A DNA stretch of 64,000 nucleotides. Source: Stichopus chloronotus. Its lineage: Eukaryota; Echinodermata; Holothuroidea; Aspidochirotida; Stichopodidae. Where the stretch lies: contig CM037833.1 in assembly GCA_021234535.1 (NCBI GenBank), positions 20,001,738 through 20,065,737 of the forward strand, given 5' to 3'. Positions 1 to 13,900 of this stretch are shown here, in pieces (the stretch's first letter is position 1; each line of letters begins with the position of its first letter). The notes under the pieces are model-generated. The model was not told the DNA's origin. It made no database searches and worked only from the letters and a program-made list of their open reading frames with translations. The translations under genes and the position numbers were made by a program.

Positions 1-3000
1 AAGTTGTAGCAATACTTATCATTTTTGAACAAGTCCACGACATACATGTGTACCAGATTTTGATGTGTAGGTGCAATTGAGTGCTTATGATCTGCCTTTT
101 TCATTGTGATTTTGCGATATATTCCTAGGGTTACGGCCTAGTAGCACAATGATATTTTCGACGTTAGGACAGTGTAAGTGGCTGTGGTGTAGGCCTGGCA
201 ATTTCGGATTTTAGAGGGCCTAATTTTAGCAAGTAGGGTAACAGTTGCTCTACTGTACTTAAGTGGCTAAGTTGATCCTAGCCTACTTCACCCTCTCGCC
301 AGAACTGCGGTAGGCTAGTCAAGATCAATGGGATGCTATGAACAACATTATTGACTCTTGACTCCGCCTCTCGATGACGTTTGATGAATATTCACATCAG
401 TCTGATTTTGGTGTTGACGTTGTTTTTGGTGGTTGTAAATGTGATTCGATTGGAAGTTGCCAGGCTATTGTATACCGTAGGTAGGCCTATGGCATACAAG
501 TATTATTTATGTCAACAAAAGTAGTATTTTTGATTTTTAATGAAGAAAGTAGGATTTTCTTTTGGACTTAAAGGACTAATACACCCAATAATAGGACTAA
601 CACATCTGCTTACTGCAGAAGGGCCCTCCTCGACAATTGCCGCTCCTCTTCGTATATACAACATACGATGAAACGTGACCCAGAACCCAGGGTAAAAACC
701 CGTCACTGACCTCTGACATGAACCAAGCTATTGACTTAGGTAACATGCATAATAACACTGTACAAAACTCCGTTGCCGCTACACATTTACCTTCTGTAAG
801 GGTCAAAACGTCAGAAAGTTACAAAACACTCACACAAGTACGCGATGATGATCACATGAATTCCTTGGCGCCGGTTAGTGTTCCTTTCCCCGGCGTGTCT
901 AGTCAATACATGTCAGCAATGTACAGCACAGTACTGTATGTAGTGACGGCACAAGAATTTTAGATTGCTGGAATGGAAATTGAAAGAAACTGTTTGGTGG
1001 CAAAATTTGCGTGTAGCGGGACATCGAGTGCGAAGTGCGATCTCAGCGAATGTGGTCCACAGGAAGGTCTAAGGTTCCCCGGTGGGGTTCAGATTGCTCG
1101 AGGCCCAGGGAAGGAAGCACCCGCAAGCTCTAAGGTCTTAACATATCTCTGGGTAAAATATTAAATCTCAGGATAGGTATATTTTTGTTCAAAATGCCTT
1201 ATTAAAATCAAAGATTCCAAACTATTTTAATTGTTTCTATTATTCCGCTTCTCTCTGTTGACAAGATGAGGACTGTCTAAGCGGAGAGCCACCATCACTC
1301 GGCGCGCAGTGCAGAAAATTTTGGTGTAACGAACCACTCACATCGAAGGAATTAGGACTTCACAGCCGTGTATAACGACATCACTGTGTTTAATGAAATA
1401 TTTAATGTTGCAGTTAGCATGATATGAGGGGAGTATTGCCGACGGACTGATCCACCCGCGCATCAAGAGTTTTTGTTTCAACTGATTATTAGACTTGGCA
1501 ATGTGAGTTGGGCAATGCCCTCACCTTCTCCCTTCCGCTTTTTCTACTGTCTAAGCCTGTACATCAGCGTGAGATTGTGATATGATGGATCTGATGACGG
1601 GGGGAAGTATACAAAAATCACATCTGGGGTTATTAAAGTCCATTCCATACAAAACGTTTAAGAAAGGGAAAACAAAGAATATCTATGGGCACTAACAGTA
1701 ATAGAACTTTGATAATAAAATTTTGAATAATTTCGTGTCGGACTTTTCCCCCTGCTCAATCTCTCACACTGAGCCATATCTTTCACTCTTCCTCCAGATA
1801 TCAACACCACGTTTACAATATATTTTCTTTTGGACACTGTGTGTTGTTGTATTAAGTAGAAAAGGGTATCAATCCAGTAATCCTGTGGATTAATGTTGTC
1901 TTATTTCTGTCTGGATCATTCACTTCGATTACCCGCAATTCCCCCACAAGATATTCTCTCCCGACTAGTCCCGAAGGTGTGGGAATCACCCCTCCCCCTT
2001 GGGCACGCCACTGATGCGAATCGATGCAGCTGTTTGACTGTTACAATGCTTTATTTTATATCGAGTTATTTCTGTTATGTAATTTATAAAATGAACCATG
2101 TTAAAATTGTAGAAAAGATTCAAGTCGTTGGTCGATAATAGCTCACTGCTATCACTGCAAGAGAAAACAAAACCTGAAATCCTAGTTGTAGCATTCGTGT
2201 GCTCTTATTTACTCAGAACAGGTAACATATATATACAATTCCCATACTTCAAGTAACATATATCAATTACGTACCATACTTATCGTCACGAGAACATGAA
2301 GTCATGTCATCTTCTTGTGGAATCCTACCTACCGGCACATAAAGATCTCGTTTTTTTTTTTCTCTCGGAGTTGTTAAAGGAGAGTAGTTTTTGAGTACGT
2401 GTACGCGATGATTAAATCCAGTTCATACACACTTGTGAAGAATCCTCAACTCCTATTGGCCGTTTCAGTCAGGTGACCGTGGGTTAATCGCTGATAACCC
2501 AACTTGTTAGATCACGGTCAATCACCGGCGAACGAATACAATAATACTGTAGATCGACAGTGTGTTTTCAGTCTGCTATATCTTGCGCAAAACAATGGCT
2601 AATACAGTGTTACTAGTAACAGGCCTATACTCTCGGGTGTTAATGCTATCGCTGGATGCACTCGGGCTTTGCCCTTGTGGATCGCTTCCGTTAACCACCG
2701 GTGGTGAATTTTCTTACAGCTAATAAACGCTCGATTAACCTTAAATTTCTCCTCGGCCGACAAGAGACTAAGACCCTCTTCACGGGTTACTCAACGGGAT
2801 TCCCCTCCAAAATAACCATGTCGATGAACTTGTGTGTGACAAGTATGTGATGTGTATGTAATTAAAACACTGTACCTTATTACACGCACCATAGCGTAGG
2901 TACAGCTCATCATTACAAATAGACAGTTTTTGGGGGGCCTCTTTTTTCGTGGGGGGCCTCTTTTTTTCTTTACAAAGGCTATGAGATAATTGAGTGTACA

Positions 3001-4908
3001 ACGTAGTTTTGAGAGAGAACGATTTTTTTTCTTGTAACAGATTACGAGTGCAATTTGCAACAGATGTAATATTTTGCCGAGTGTAGACTTTTGAAAGGTT
3101 TGATAGTTTTTTTGTTTCACCAATACTTCCAGTATGTGGTAATTCAGAGTATTAATCTCCTATGGATTTGATCTTTTAAGGGTAGCTTTTGGAAGTATTA
3201 TGCTTGTTCTAAGATGTTTTTAACTTAACTGGCGTCTTGTTTGCTGGGGATGAATATTTCTTTCATAAAATGTTAAAACTTGAAAAATGAATCCACATTC
3301 TGGAGTTTAAACAAACATTCAACCACTTTCTCGGAAAAGAGGAGGATATAATTTTTAATAGTACCACCCCCCCCCCTCACACAAAAGAAGAAAAACTATA
3401 TGCATTAGTGAAGAGACCTATGTCTCAACTTTCTTAACTATTCCACCAAAGGTGTTAAAGGAATGCGAATTCCTTACTTTAACATCTTTTTTCTTTATAT
3501 TTTCCGGCATATTTAATTAGATTTAACCCCTATATCTTGATACTCACTCTGTAATCTTTTTTTTTTTTGTTAAAGGAAAGTGATATTGTGACGTTTAATA
3601 ACGCTCAAATGCCGACTAGTTCTCACTTATTTGTAATCTTTCACTAACCCCCTGTTTGCCATTTACATGCATTTTCAAAACGTGTGTCGTCTTTTAATAA
3701 CTGTGATGTGGGTATGACTTTTCCAGTTCTACTGCTCTGCAATTTGTTCGGGAGTAATACAGTGTGAATTTCCGCCTACACTGCAAAAAAAAAAAGTCTA
3801 TTGTGTTATTTGTTAAGTTTGTAACGAGAACAAACTGAAAATTGATTCGACATGCATTTCCGAGGCTTTCATGTTTGCTACCAGAATTCATCAAAGGTGT
3901 GCAATCAGGTTTCATACGAGGTTATATTGGACCATATGACCTTGTGTCATGTATCCCTTTGTAGTGACTATTTAAATAGGACCATTCAAAATAATCCATG
4001 CATGAAAGTCAGAATTAACCAGTCATTTCGCATTAGTCCAGTACGTTGTCTTGGCTTACTCGTAGCTTCATGTTGGCTGGTGTAAAAGTTGAACAGTGTA
4101 CAGTTCTCTTTCTTGTGACTTGATATGCGGTCTGTTACAGTAGAGCAAGTTCCTCAATCAGCTAAGTGTCCAACAACTACAGTAGTAATACCGTACTAGG
4201 CCACAATGGATTGTTAAAGTTTGCGCAGTGAGTTTCTGTCATTCTGTTCCACCTGCAGAGATAAATGTTTTGATCGTCATGACTTAAAAAAAGGTAAGAA
4301 TGAGTGTTCAAATACTTTGATTTAATTGCTTATTATGCGTTCTATTTTTTTTTTCTGCATAAAGCACACCTACTTTCTTTGAGAAAACAAAAATATGGCG
4401 ACCGTAAAAAAGCCTATGTTTTGCATTGATAAACCAAGAAAGACCCAAGAACTACTCAAGAGAAATGAAAAAACTGTTGCCTCAACTCTCATGAAAATGT
4501 TTCCGATTTTCCGGGAATAGTTTTGGATAACGTTAAACATGTGTTGCAATGGTTGCAGCAAGTTTATTGAATATACATTATTTCAAGAAGTGACATAATA
4601 TTTCTGAACGTCCAGTACTGTTTTCTTATGTGTAGTAAGTATCTGGCATGCTTTGTGTTTCATTATAACACTGTAAATCCACCCAATGGATATCCTCACC
4701 GTTTCAATACACCTCAATCAACACTGAATATATACACTAGAGTCTTCTCTCAAAGTTTGTTTTAAAACTGTCTTCCAATGCAAAAATTTAATTATAATAA
4801 AAACATATACTTGAAGTTTACCTTCTCTAATTCTTTCATATTTCGTCAGGTGTATTTTCCTTTGAAGTATTTTGTCTATCGTTTGTCGACGGTCAAAGAA
4901 TCTACGCC
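1..4908. other. Non-coding, repeat-containing sequence with no supported gene
   Basis: Only short open frames (under about 110 codons) occur here, and none shows a recognisable domain, a plausible splice pattern or codon bias. Low-complexity patches are visible: a duplicated G/C then T-rich block near 2930-2970, a C tract near 3368, and several T or A runs. The promoter of the downstream gene should lie at the right end, but I see no clear TATA box or other core element. No RNA gene was recognised. Confidence 0.5.
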
Positions 4909-4937
4909 ATGGCGTACGAAACGGAACCGGTCTCTCC
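4909..4937 (+). CDS. Exon 1, short start exon of the ZU5-Death gene
   Basis: An ATG in strong Kozak context (GCCATGG) opens nine codons (MAYETEPVS plus a split proline) and runs straight into a consensus donor, GTAAGT, at 4938. The exon ends after two bases of a codon. The next exon, starting at 11917, supplies exactly one base and then reads TTT AGA AGT ATG in frame. That phase match across a 7-kb intron is the main support. The alternative is that translation starts at the ATG at 11927 in exon 2, which also has A at -3. Confidence 0.5.
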
Positions 4938-7900
4938 GTAAGTAGCGAAATTTTTCCAACTAAATATTTCGATTATTCGGGAAGAAAATACTCTCTGCAA
5001 TGTAATTCAGTTCCGTTGGCGTTTAAATTTCTTGACACTGAAGTTGTAAAAGTTAACATAGCCGAATTGATCTTTCTAACATTTGATGATTGAGGTTGTA
5101 TCCAGAGACGTTATGTTCATTTTCAAGCTTTGCATCTGGGAATGACAATGACAAATACTGGGATTAACCGTGAGATATTAGATTTACCAGTCAGTAAGAT
5201 CGCATAAGATAAATTAGAGGATATCTACAAGAAATTATATCACATAAAAGTATACGTCAAATTCTGATTGCATGTCAAGTAGTACTATATGATCACATGC
5301 CTGATTACATTGACACAATTCATAGAAGAGTACACAAATTACAACGTACACACAGAACATGTTAGAGTTGTCAGGTTGTCCTAACTAACAGCTTGGGATT
5401 CTTTGTCGTCTGAAACAATTTGCTACATCCCATGCCTATTGCTTTAAGTTGATGACAGGTAATAAGAGCATAGTCGACTTCACAAAGTAAAAGAATATTG
5501 ATACAAAAGTTGAAATTCTCGATTCCCTTGGGGTCTTCTTCAGCCGAAACTACAAACATCAATGACTATTAAGCTACGATAATAGCCAACACAGAAATGA
5601 CCTAAGTGTGCTCTTGGTGTTCTTGAAAACTGTAATGCCCCAGTATAGCCTAAGTCTTTGTTGGGTCCATGTTTATATGTCATAAATTAGAAAGCGAAGT
5701 GCAATTGAATATTTTTCCTTTTTAAGTCCCGACAAAATTTTGTAGCGCAACAATACACAATGTAGATTGAGAAAATAGAAATGAGAGGTAAGACGGAAAT
5801 GCTGTGACAATTGGACAATAGTCTTTTATTATTAATAAAACCTGGGTAAAATGTCAGGTCTCTTTCGATGTGGAGGCCCCAAGAGTTGCAAAAGTCACAA
5901 TTTGACCCGCAATACGATGTAAATACGATATCTTAAGAATGGGAGCTTGCACAGATCTTTTATTTTGTATGTAGGTTTACCTTAGTAGAGGTTTACCTTA
6001 GAAGAGCTCGTTTACGAACCATACGTTCCATTCCCGTTGAAGAACTATATTCACAGTAATGTCAGTATCGCGCTAAACACATTTGGTGTTTTCGCTAGTA
6101 CTATGAAGGTAAACGGTTACAGGAATACGACTTGATGGAAAATGTCTCATTTCTGTACACAGTGCGATGTTCAGAAAGTTTTCTCCATCCTCAATGTGCC
6201 ATCTCGACAGGAAATGTGTCGAGAACAAGACTCCTTTCACTGTATACAAAACTGTTATTGACATCTACAGTTAAAACTGATTTGATTGTAATATGGAGCT
6301 ACCTACTACCCTTGCCTGAAGGTATAAAGTATATTTATTTTCTAGGATCAACGATAAGAAACTCCCGTGCTTTATGTAAAGCGTACTCAGAGCCTAGAGC
6401 CGATTTTGAATGAAAACAAAAACGATGGCAGAAAAAGAAAGAGAGGGAGTGGCGGGGTGGTAGGGGTGGAGAGAGAAACCTACGCTGTTAATTTATAAGT
6501 GGTTCCAGTAACACATGGCGGTAGCACATATGTTGAGTATTTTACCTTGTCATTGCCAACAGTACACTAGGTACCGAATGATAAACTGCATTCCATAGTA
6601 AACGTACAGTAACCGTACAAAAGCATTAGATACATTCAAATCTGACAGCAGCTGCCGGCGGAGGTTTTCTTCTTTGAGGCGTTTTGGTTTGTTACACAGA
6701 CACACACAACATGTACCGTGCCGTGCTGCGATGAGCAGCACACAGGCTACTTCGAAATGTAGGTAACTTTCTGTGTAGGCCTACTAAAGGTTCCCTGCGC
6801 ATAGCAATATTGTCACATGCATAGGGAGTTCCACAAGTGTAAAAGCGGTGGTCCAGAGTGGTAGAAAATGAGTAAAATTTTGAAGAAACGTAACCCTGTC
6901 GTCTGTCATTAAATTCAGGAGTTTTTAGACAGATTTACAATGTAACTATTCCAGTTATATATACTCCGTGTATCTCACAATGAAAAAATTCTAAACAGAA
7001 CGATATTAGTTGAAGGTGTAAGTACAGTGAACGGATCTGCTTTGCTATTTTCAGGCCTAAATGTCAGGGAGAAAACATGAGCTTATTTCGTCATTTCTTA
7101 ATCAATTTCTTTCGTTCTTTCACCTTTTTTCATAGCAAATTGTCCATACAGACTACAAAATCTAGAGAAAAGAATTTCAATCCGAAAAGTTTACTCTCTC
7201 AGAAATTCTTCCCTCTTATGACTCACTAATAGAAATGTAACTTGAGATCCCGGAGTAAGGGCCCAAGGTCCCGGAGTTAGGGCCAAAAACGGATCATTCA
7301 GTTCTGTTACATCAACTTTGCATGATTCACGGTCAACAGGGGTCAAATAATGAAAACCTTGTAAACAGGACATCTCATCAATTGAACTTTGGATAGATCT
7401 CAGGTTTAATAATTAACGTACCTTTTGTTTTTATGTACTTTTTGTTTTTATACTGTTCAAAGGTCAATTGAAGTCAACAGCTGGTAAACAGTGAAAAACT
7501 TGTAAACATCTTCAGAAGGAGAGCTTGGCCGGATAGTCCCCATATTTGTTATGCAAGTGTGTCTAATTTAATATAAACATCCTATTGTTTTTGGCGTTGG
7601 TCAAAGGCCATTAGTGAATTAAAAGTGGTCAAATAATGAAAACCTGATAAAACCTGTATTTACAAAAGGGGAGCTTGGATAAGTCTCATATTTAGTGTGT
7701 AGTTGATCCTTATTGATTGCCAGAAGTCATTGTTTTTGGCGGAGGTCCAACATTATTTGGGGTAAGGACATTATGTTATATGAGACATTACAAAGGGACC
7801 TTGCTTAGACAAATGCAATATCTTGTTTGTAGGTGTACTTTATTGGGTTCAGGAAGCCTCTTGTTTTGGTGGGTTAAAAATCATTTAGGATCAACATCCT

Positions 7901-10900
7901 CCAAAGATGACGCCCTTGTTAAAACGACGTTCCATGCAGGGAAGATTTACTTGATTTCATATTTGTTCTGTAAGTGTAGTGGCAAGTGCAATGTAATGAC
8001 ATGATTGATATTTAATTGGAACTAAAATTAATATTATGCATACATTATGCTATGTAGGCTAACTATAAAAATATTGTTATGATATACAGTTGTCGATAAA
8101 TAGTACGTATGATTGATCGATACTTTGAAGGAAAAACTCCTCTTATACCCTCGTGGAAGTGAAATATTCTTTCTCTCTTTCCTCTCTTTATTCTTACTCC
8201 AGAAGCAAATCGCGTTATACCGTAATTTTCTAACTTTGGTTTGTCAAATTTTCCTTCAGGTCTTTAACGGCCTTCACACGTATTTATATAATTCAGGTTT
8301 CGAACAGAAACAGTTTATCTACAATTTTGGACAAAATACCTTGGGACACCCCGCGCCCCCGTTCAATGTTGGCTATAGGATTGCTGTTCAAAGGGTACAT
8401 TCACTTCTATACCGCAACGTTGGAAAGGGGCGCGGGGTTTCATGTTATCCTCTCACCTAAAATTCAGTATTATATTTCCAACGTAAGACAAAGTGTCCCA
8501 ACAATTTTGTCCAAGATTGTAGGTCTCACGTATATCTATCTGGTATGCTTAGTTCAGAGGGCCAAGTATTTTAGAAGCAACTTTCTTCCTTTTGTTCAGT
8601 ATTTTTAATGACTTCGTTGGTGATTGTGGGGAGATAAAATGAAACCTTTCAAAATTTTAGTTGTTGAAATAATTACGATTTGTTAATGAAAAGAGAAAGA
8701 AAAACGGAATGATATGAAATACCATTGTCACAAACTTCTGCTCTGGAAATTTCATATGGATGTGTTGAGATTGATTCTAGTGATAGAAAATAATTTATTT
8801 TTATTTTATATTTGCTTATTAAAAAGTATATTATTTTATATTTGCGTATTAAAAAGTAAGGGAGAGAAACTATAAACAGTACCAATAGATATTCGGGCCA
8901 GGGATCAAGGTTAAAGAAACTTACATCCATACATGAATAATTAACACAAGCAGAAAAATGTCTTTTCTTCACTGCAAGAGAGCTGTTACAACCGATAATG
9001 TAAAAATTAACCGAAAATGTAAAAACGACCGATAATGTAAAAAAAAATTAGCGATAATGTAAAAAATGTTCTAAAGACGATCGATAGTGATAGTGTATCG
9101 TGCTCCCACGGAGCCTTCGGCGTCGTTTGATATTCCATCAGGGTTTGCCCCCCCCCCCCCCCACTCATCAGTTGTCAAATCCCGCTACTGCGTGAAAGTT
9201 CATAAGAAATACCAGGGAGCTGCCGTTAGACTGTCAGCTCCCTGGAAATAGATTTAAATTACTACATACGTACTATATACTTGCTGATACGTATATATTG
9301 TTATAATGTCTTGCATGTTACTTCATTTGTTCTATGTGCATATTTTGAGTTACTTCTATGTTGTCATGCTAAGTTGCTACAGACTATGCCATGTGATCCT
9401 GTTTGGTTGATTTTGGAGCTTGACTAAAAGAAGTGAAGACAGGAACCTCGCTCTCTTCCTCCTCACGGCACGCTCCTAATAACATACCAATGCTCCGTTC
9501 ATCACCTCTAAGTTTCAACCAGCCTCTTCTGCATTCCTCTCCTGTTTTTCAAAGCTACAGTTCTTTTTAAGTCTTCCAACTGCTGGCCAGTCTCTCCTAC
9601 TTGTTCTCTCTCTCTGCTGCTTTACCAACCGAAGAACAGTTCTCTTCGTAGACGTCCCTATCTGGAACCCTTCTAAAATAACGCTTTCTTAAGTACCTTT
9701 TCCGTTACGCTCGTCGTTGGTTCACCGCCCTGCTCAGCCGACTCCCCTGCGACAGACTAAGCCACCGCAGGAGCCCAGAGGTAGCCGGCCCACCAGAGGT
9801 ACCTCGCGCGCGTTTAAGTTAATAAATTCATTCCAGTACCGGTACGTTCATTTACTTACTTCTTGTAATTTATGTTGTAAAAGTAATTAGATTTTGAACA
9901 TAACGAATCCGCCTCTCATTTCACTTGATATCACCTGTCTTGGTTTGTGTTGTGTTCATAATATCACGACTTCGAACAATATGTATACTATAAAGCTATC
10001 CTGCTTGATTAATCATTCTCGCCACTACCCGTATGGAAGAGGAATGAATTTCTCTCCCAGGAATTTTGAATCGTGATATTATTTTCATAATCAACATTAT
10101 GCAAATGACTATTGGGACAAAACGAGGGGTGCGATGGGTGACTCTCTTTGCCATTGGTGACCTTGGTGATCTTTTGATTTAAAGACGACAGACCAGTGAG
10201 TATGCATATCCAACGGCGTATCCTACTAATATCACAAGTAACCTTTCCGATCAGACAATGCTTTCGAGCGTTTTTTGCATGCCCCTTTCTGGAGTGACAA
10301 GGAAAGATTCCTAGCAAAGTCATAAAGCACTTTGGCTACACTCAGACACAACATATTAGCTATGTATGTTGTGTTTAGTGAGTTAGGGTCACCCATATCT
10401 CTATTTTTGTTTAACATTCACAAATACACTGTTACTTTTGTGACATTATTTACATAGGCCTACACAGATAAACTCACATAGGCTGCATACGCACAAACGC
10501 ATGCACGCACAAACCTACCTATCTGCCTCCCCGACTGTACGCTGTCGCACTGCCTGCCCATTTACCTACCTACCTACTTACATGCCTACGCGCACACACA
10601 CTTACATACACACATGTACATAGGACCGTATGAACTTGTCGTTAACAGTTTTTACATTATCGGTAAAAAGTGTGTTACCTATACCTACATACATGTCTAC
10701 CCACCTACTTACACACGTTTACGTGGGGCCATATGATATCGTCTGCAGAGCAGTTTTCACATTATCGGTATTTTTTTTTTTTTTTTTTACATTAACGGTA
10801 AACTTGCGTTTTCTCATTATCGGTACTCTTTTTCTTACATTATCGGTTCAAAGAGATTTTAACATTATCGGTAGTTTTTGTTACATTGTCGGTCGTTTTT

Positions 10901-13900
10901 ACATTATCGGTTAATTTTTACATTATCGGTTGTGACAAGAGCCGCCTCGGTCTGTCTGCTCTTTCGCGTAAAATCAGTAACTAAAAGGATGGTTCAGCCA
11001 CAAATACAGCTTTGATATATTGAAGAGTAAGTAAATCTGACCATTCTTCAACTTCATTCAATAATGAAGAAAACAAAAGACTCTTCAGGAACATGAGGAG
11101 ATAATGTCACTCCTTCTTGCTTCAAGTTCACAGTTGGTAGCAAAGAGGATAACTCGAACAGACAATATTCGAGAATGGGAATTGAATAGAAGTTTCACCG
11201 GAATGATTAGATTAACTTAGCCTTCAACCTGTCAAAGCTCAATTTGTGGCTGGACCATGCTCTTAATGTTTAACTCAATGGCGGAGGGACCGGGGGGCCT
11301 GAAAAAGTAAAGGTATATTTCCCCACCAAATTTTCTTGTTCGCCTCTGCGGTAATTGATTGTGGCACTCTGCTTAGCCTGCATCACTCATTCGCCTACTT
11401 TATTCGTTCCACGGAACCCCCCCCCCCCCCCTCCGTTGACTAATCCTGGCTACATTGAGTGTCATGTGAATTTCAACATCACTAGTACGCAATAGCATGT
11501 TTACATTCGTTGGGTTGAAGGACATAGTGGAAAACATCTTATAAAGATTACATCTTTAATGCACTGAATCATAAATTGCGGCATAGAGACTTTCTCTTTA
11601 AATAACCGTCATTATATCAGGTAATAAATTTATATTTCATTTCAACTTAACGCTGTAAATATGTAATAAATAAAAAAACACGGACTGGACCTTGGGTGAT
11701 ATGTACATATTGTTATATACGCAAACATATTAGTATACATTTCTGTCTGCTTCATGCTAACATTCATCTCTAGAACTTAGCTAATGCATTTCATCGACCA
11801 CTATTTCAACCAATCTGGATGAATTAACGACTATGTCAAGGCAATAGCACTATCACCGTTTTTACCCCATTTTCCATTAAATAGGATTTTTTTTTTTTAA
11901 TTTTTGTTTGTTATAGCTTTAGAAGTATGACCATCCCGAGGAGTGTTTTTTATAGCGTTACGGATATGGCTATTCATCAGAACAGAGTAGCAGTGACCGG
12001 ATGTGCCCGTACACTCGAGAGCGTGACATTCCTTGACATATTTACGTTAAACGATACTGATCCCGCGTTACCTTTAATGACTCAGCTTTACTCCAAAGAG
12101 TTTGATAACTCAAAAACTGATGGATATCAATATCGCTATGTTTCATTTTTTGACGAATCGCACATTGTTACTGTGTGTGGCGGTCACATAGAGATATACA
12201 ATATCAATCATAAAAGCATTGCCTTAGTGAATCAACAAAGAATAGACCAGTGGGCAAGTTGTTTGACTGTCAGAGGTGAAGAGATCTTCGTTGGACTGTT
12301 CGATGAGGCAGTGGTTGTACTTGATTTTAACTTAAAACAAATCACCAAGATCGTCTTGAAAGACCTCCAAGTACGTCCAATCAGCTCGGATTCATTTCCA
12401 CGTGATAGTCGTAACGAATGTATTTGGAATATTACAGTTTGTAAAGATAACATTTTCATATGCACAAGTAACGGCAGAGGTCTAAAATACCACATGAATG
12501 GTGAACCGCTCTGGGAACAGATCGGACCATATCCTGGTTGTCCACCATGGGATGTTACCTCTGCTGGTGATCTTGTTTGTTTTGTTTGGGGCGGCAGAAG
12601 GATTCTTTTTTACTATCCCACATGGAGGAAAGCAGTGGCGTCGTTTCGTATTGACAAATACATGAACGAAGTTAGGATTGTTGATGAATATAGAGTACTT
12701 GCAACAACGAACAGGGGCATTGTGGAAGAGTATTTGGTAAGTACATCTTGATTCTCTGTGAGTAATATAACAAGAACATTTTTGAACTATCCAGAGTTTA
12801 GGCACCATTCCCCTCATACCAACGGTACCTCATTAAGCACTATTACACTAAAATCTGACATGACTTAGTACTCACGATATCTATCTAAGGAAGTAAATAA
12901 ACAAAAACAAACATTCAAAAATTGCCATTTGCTATTACAGGCCGTTTCGTACATTCTCTACAATGCGTATGAACTGGTAACTGCTTTCCAATCTGTATCG
13001 GTTTTTTCATGTATTTACAGCGTTTTGCATACTTAAAGATATAAACTTTCTATTGAATGACTATCTTATGTTTTGTCTTAAACAGATAAAGATGAATATT
13101 TGGTCTCCGGTGAAAGAAAATCTGCTCTCGATGGTAACGATAAATGACATCGAAAATCTTGCAAACTTCTTAACATTACCATTGAATGAACTAAAGAACA
13201 TCACTGAAAGCAACTTACACCCCAAGGTTGTTGTTGCTGAATTGGAAAAAAGAGGAATTATGTCGCTGTCTGTGTTCACGTTATTAACGGTGTGTGATGG
13301 ATTTAACATAAACATGAACGCCCAACAGCCGACAAAAGCAGGATTTGATACAGAGAGCAGGAGTAAGTAGCTCTTCATAATTTACTCTTTTACATTATTC
13401 TATCAATATTACCTCTTACAGTGAACAATCGTGAGCTGATCTTCCAGTACATCATATTCCAACCTGAAAGATGTAGACCAGCAGATCTGCTAAGGTAGAG
13501 ACTGATTGTCCAATAACGTTCACCTTGATCCAAGGTTGAATTCAGGACTTGAGATGGCCACCCCCTTGACCTCTCCCTCTTTAGCTTTCTCGATCATGAC
13601 AATTTTGTATGTAATATTACACGATTTCTTTTTTCATAGAATGGTTATTTCTTGTAAAAGCTACGGAGATTGGTTTTTCATACTTTAGCCGCCCCCACAA
13701 AAATGGAGTTGAACACTTTGATTTTTTTTTTAAATAACTGCATTTTATTTCAACTTATGAGAACGTCTTACTTCTTAGCTAATGGACCTCTCTTGGCCGT
13801 TCGATTTACAGACCGACAAATTTTTGCAAAACTGAACACAAGGTTCCAATTTTCGAGTCTTTCAATATTTTGTAAAATTTACTATCACACAACAAACGAA

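Larger units (their letters stand above)
4938..11916 (+). other. Intron 1 of the ZU5-Death gene
   Basis: A 7-kb interval between the short start exon and the propeller exon. It holds a GTCA-rich tandem repeat (about 7300-7780), a 204-bp palindromic MITE (8319-8522), a 1.9-kb inverted-repeat transposon (8988-10933) and C tracts near 9147 and 11419. No other exon with supporting domain content was seen on either strand. Confidence 0.45.

Noticed and set aside
5371..5562. Minus-strand 63-codon frame containing SAEEDPKGIENFNFCINILL
   Set aside because: It looks like a fragment of an interspersed repeat, but I could not tie it to a named element and no coding context surrounds it.
9301..9900. Possible solo LTR (TGTTATAATG start, GC-rich middle, AATAAA near the end)
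   Set aside because: No matching target-site duplication, no clear CA end, and no second copy in the window.
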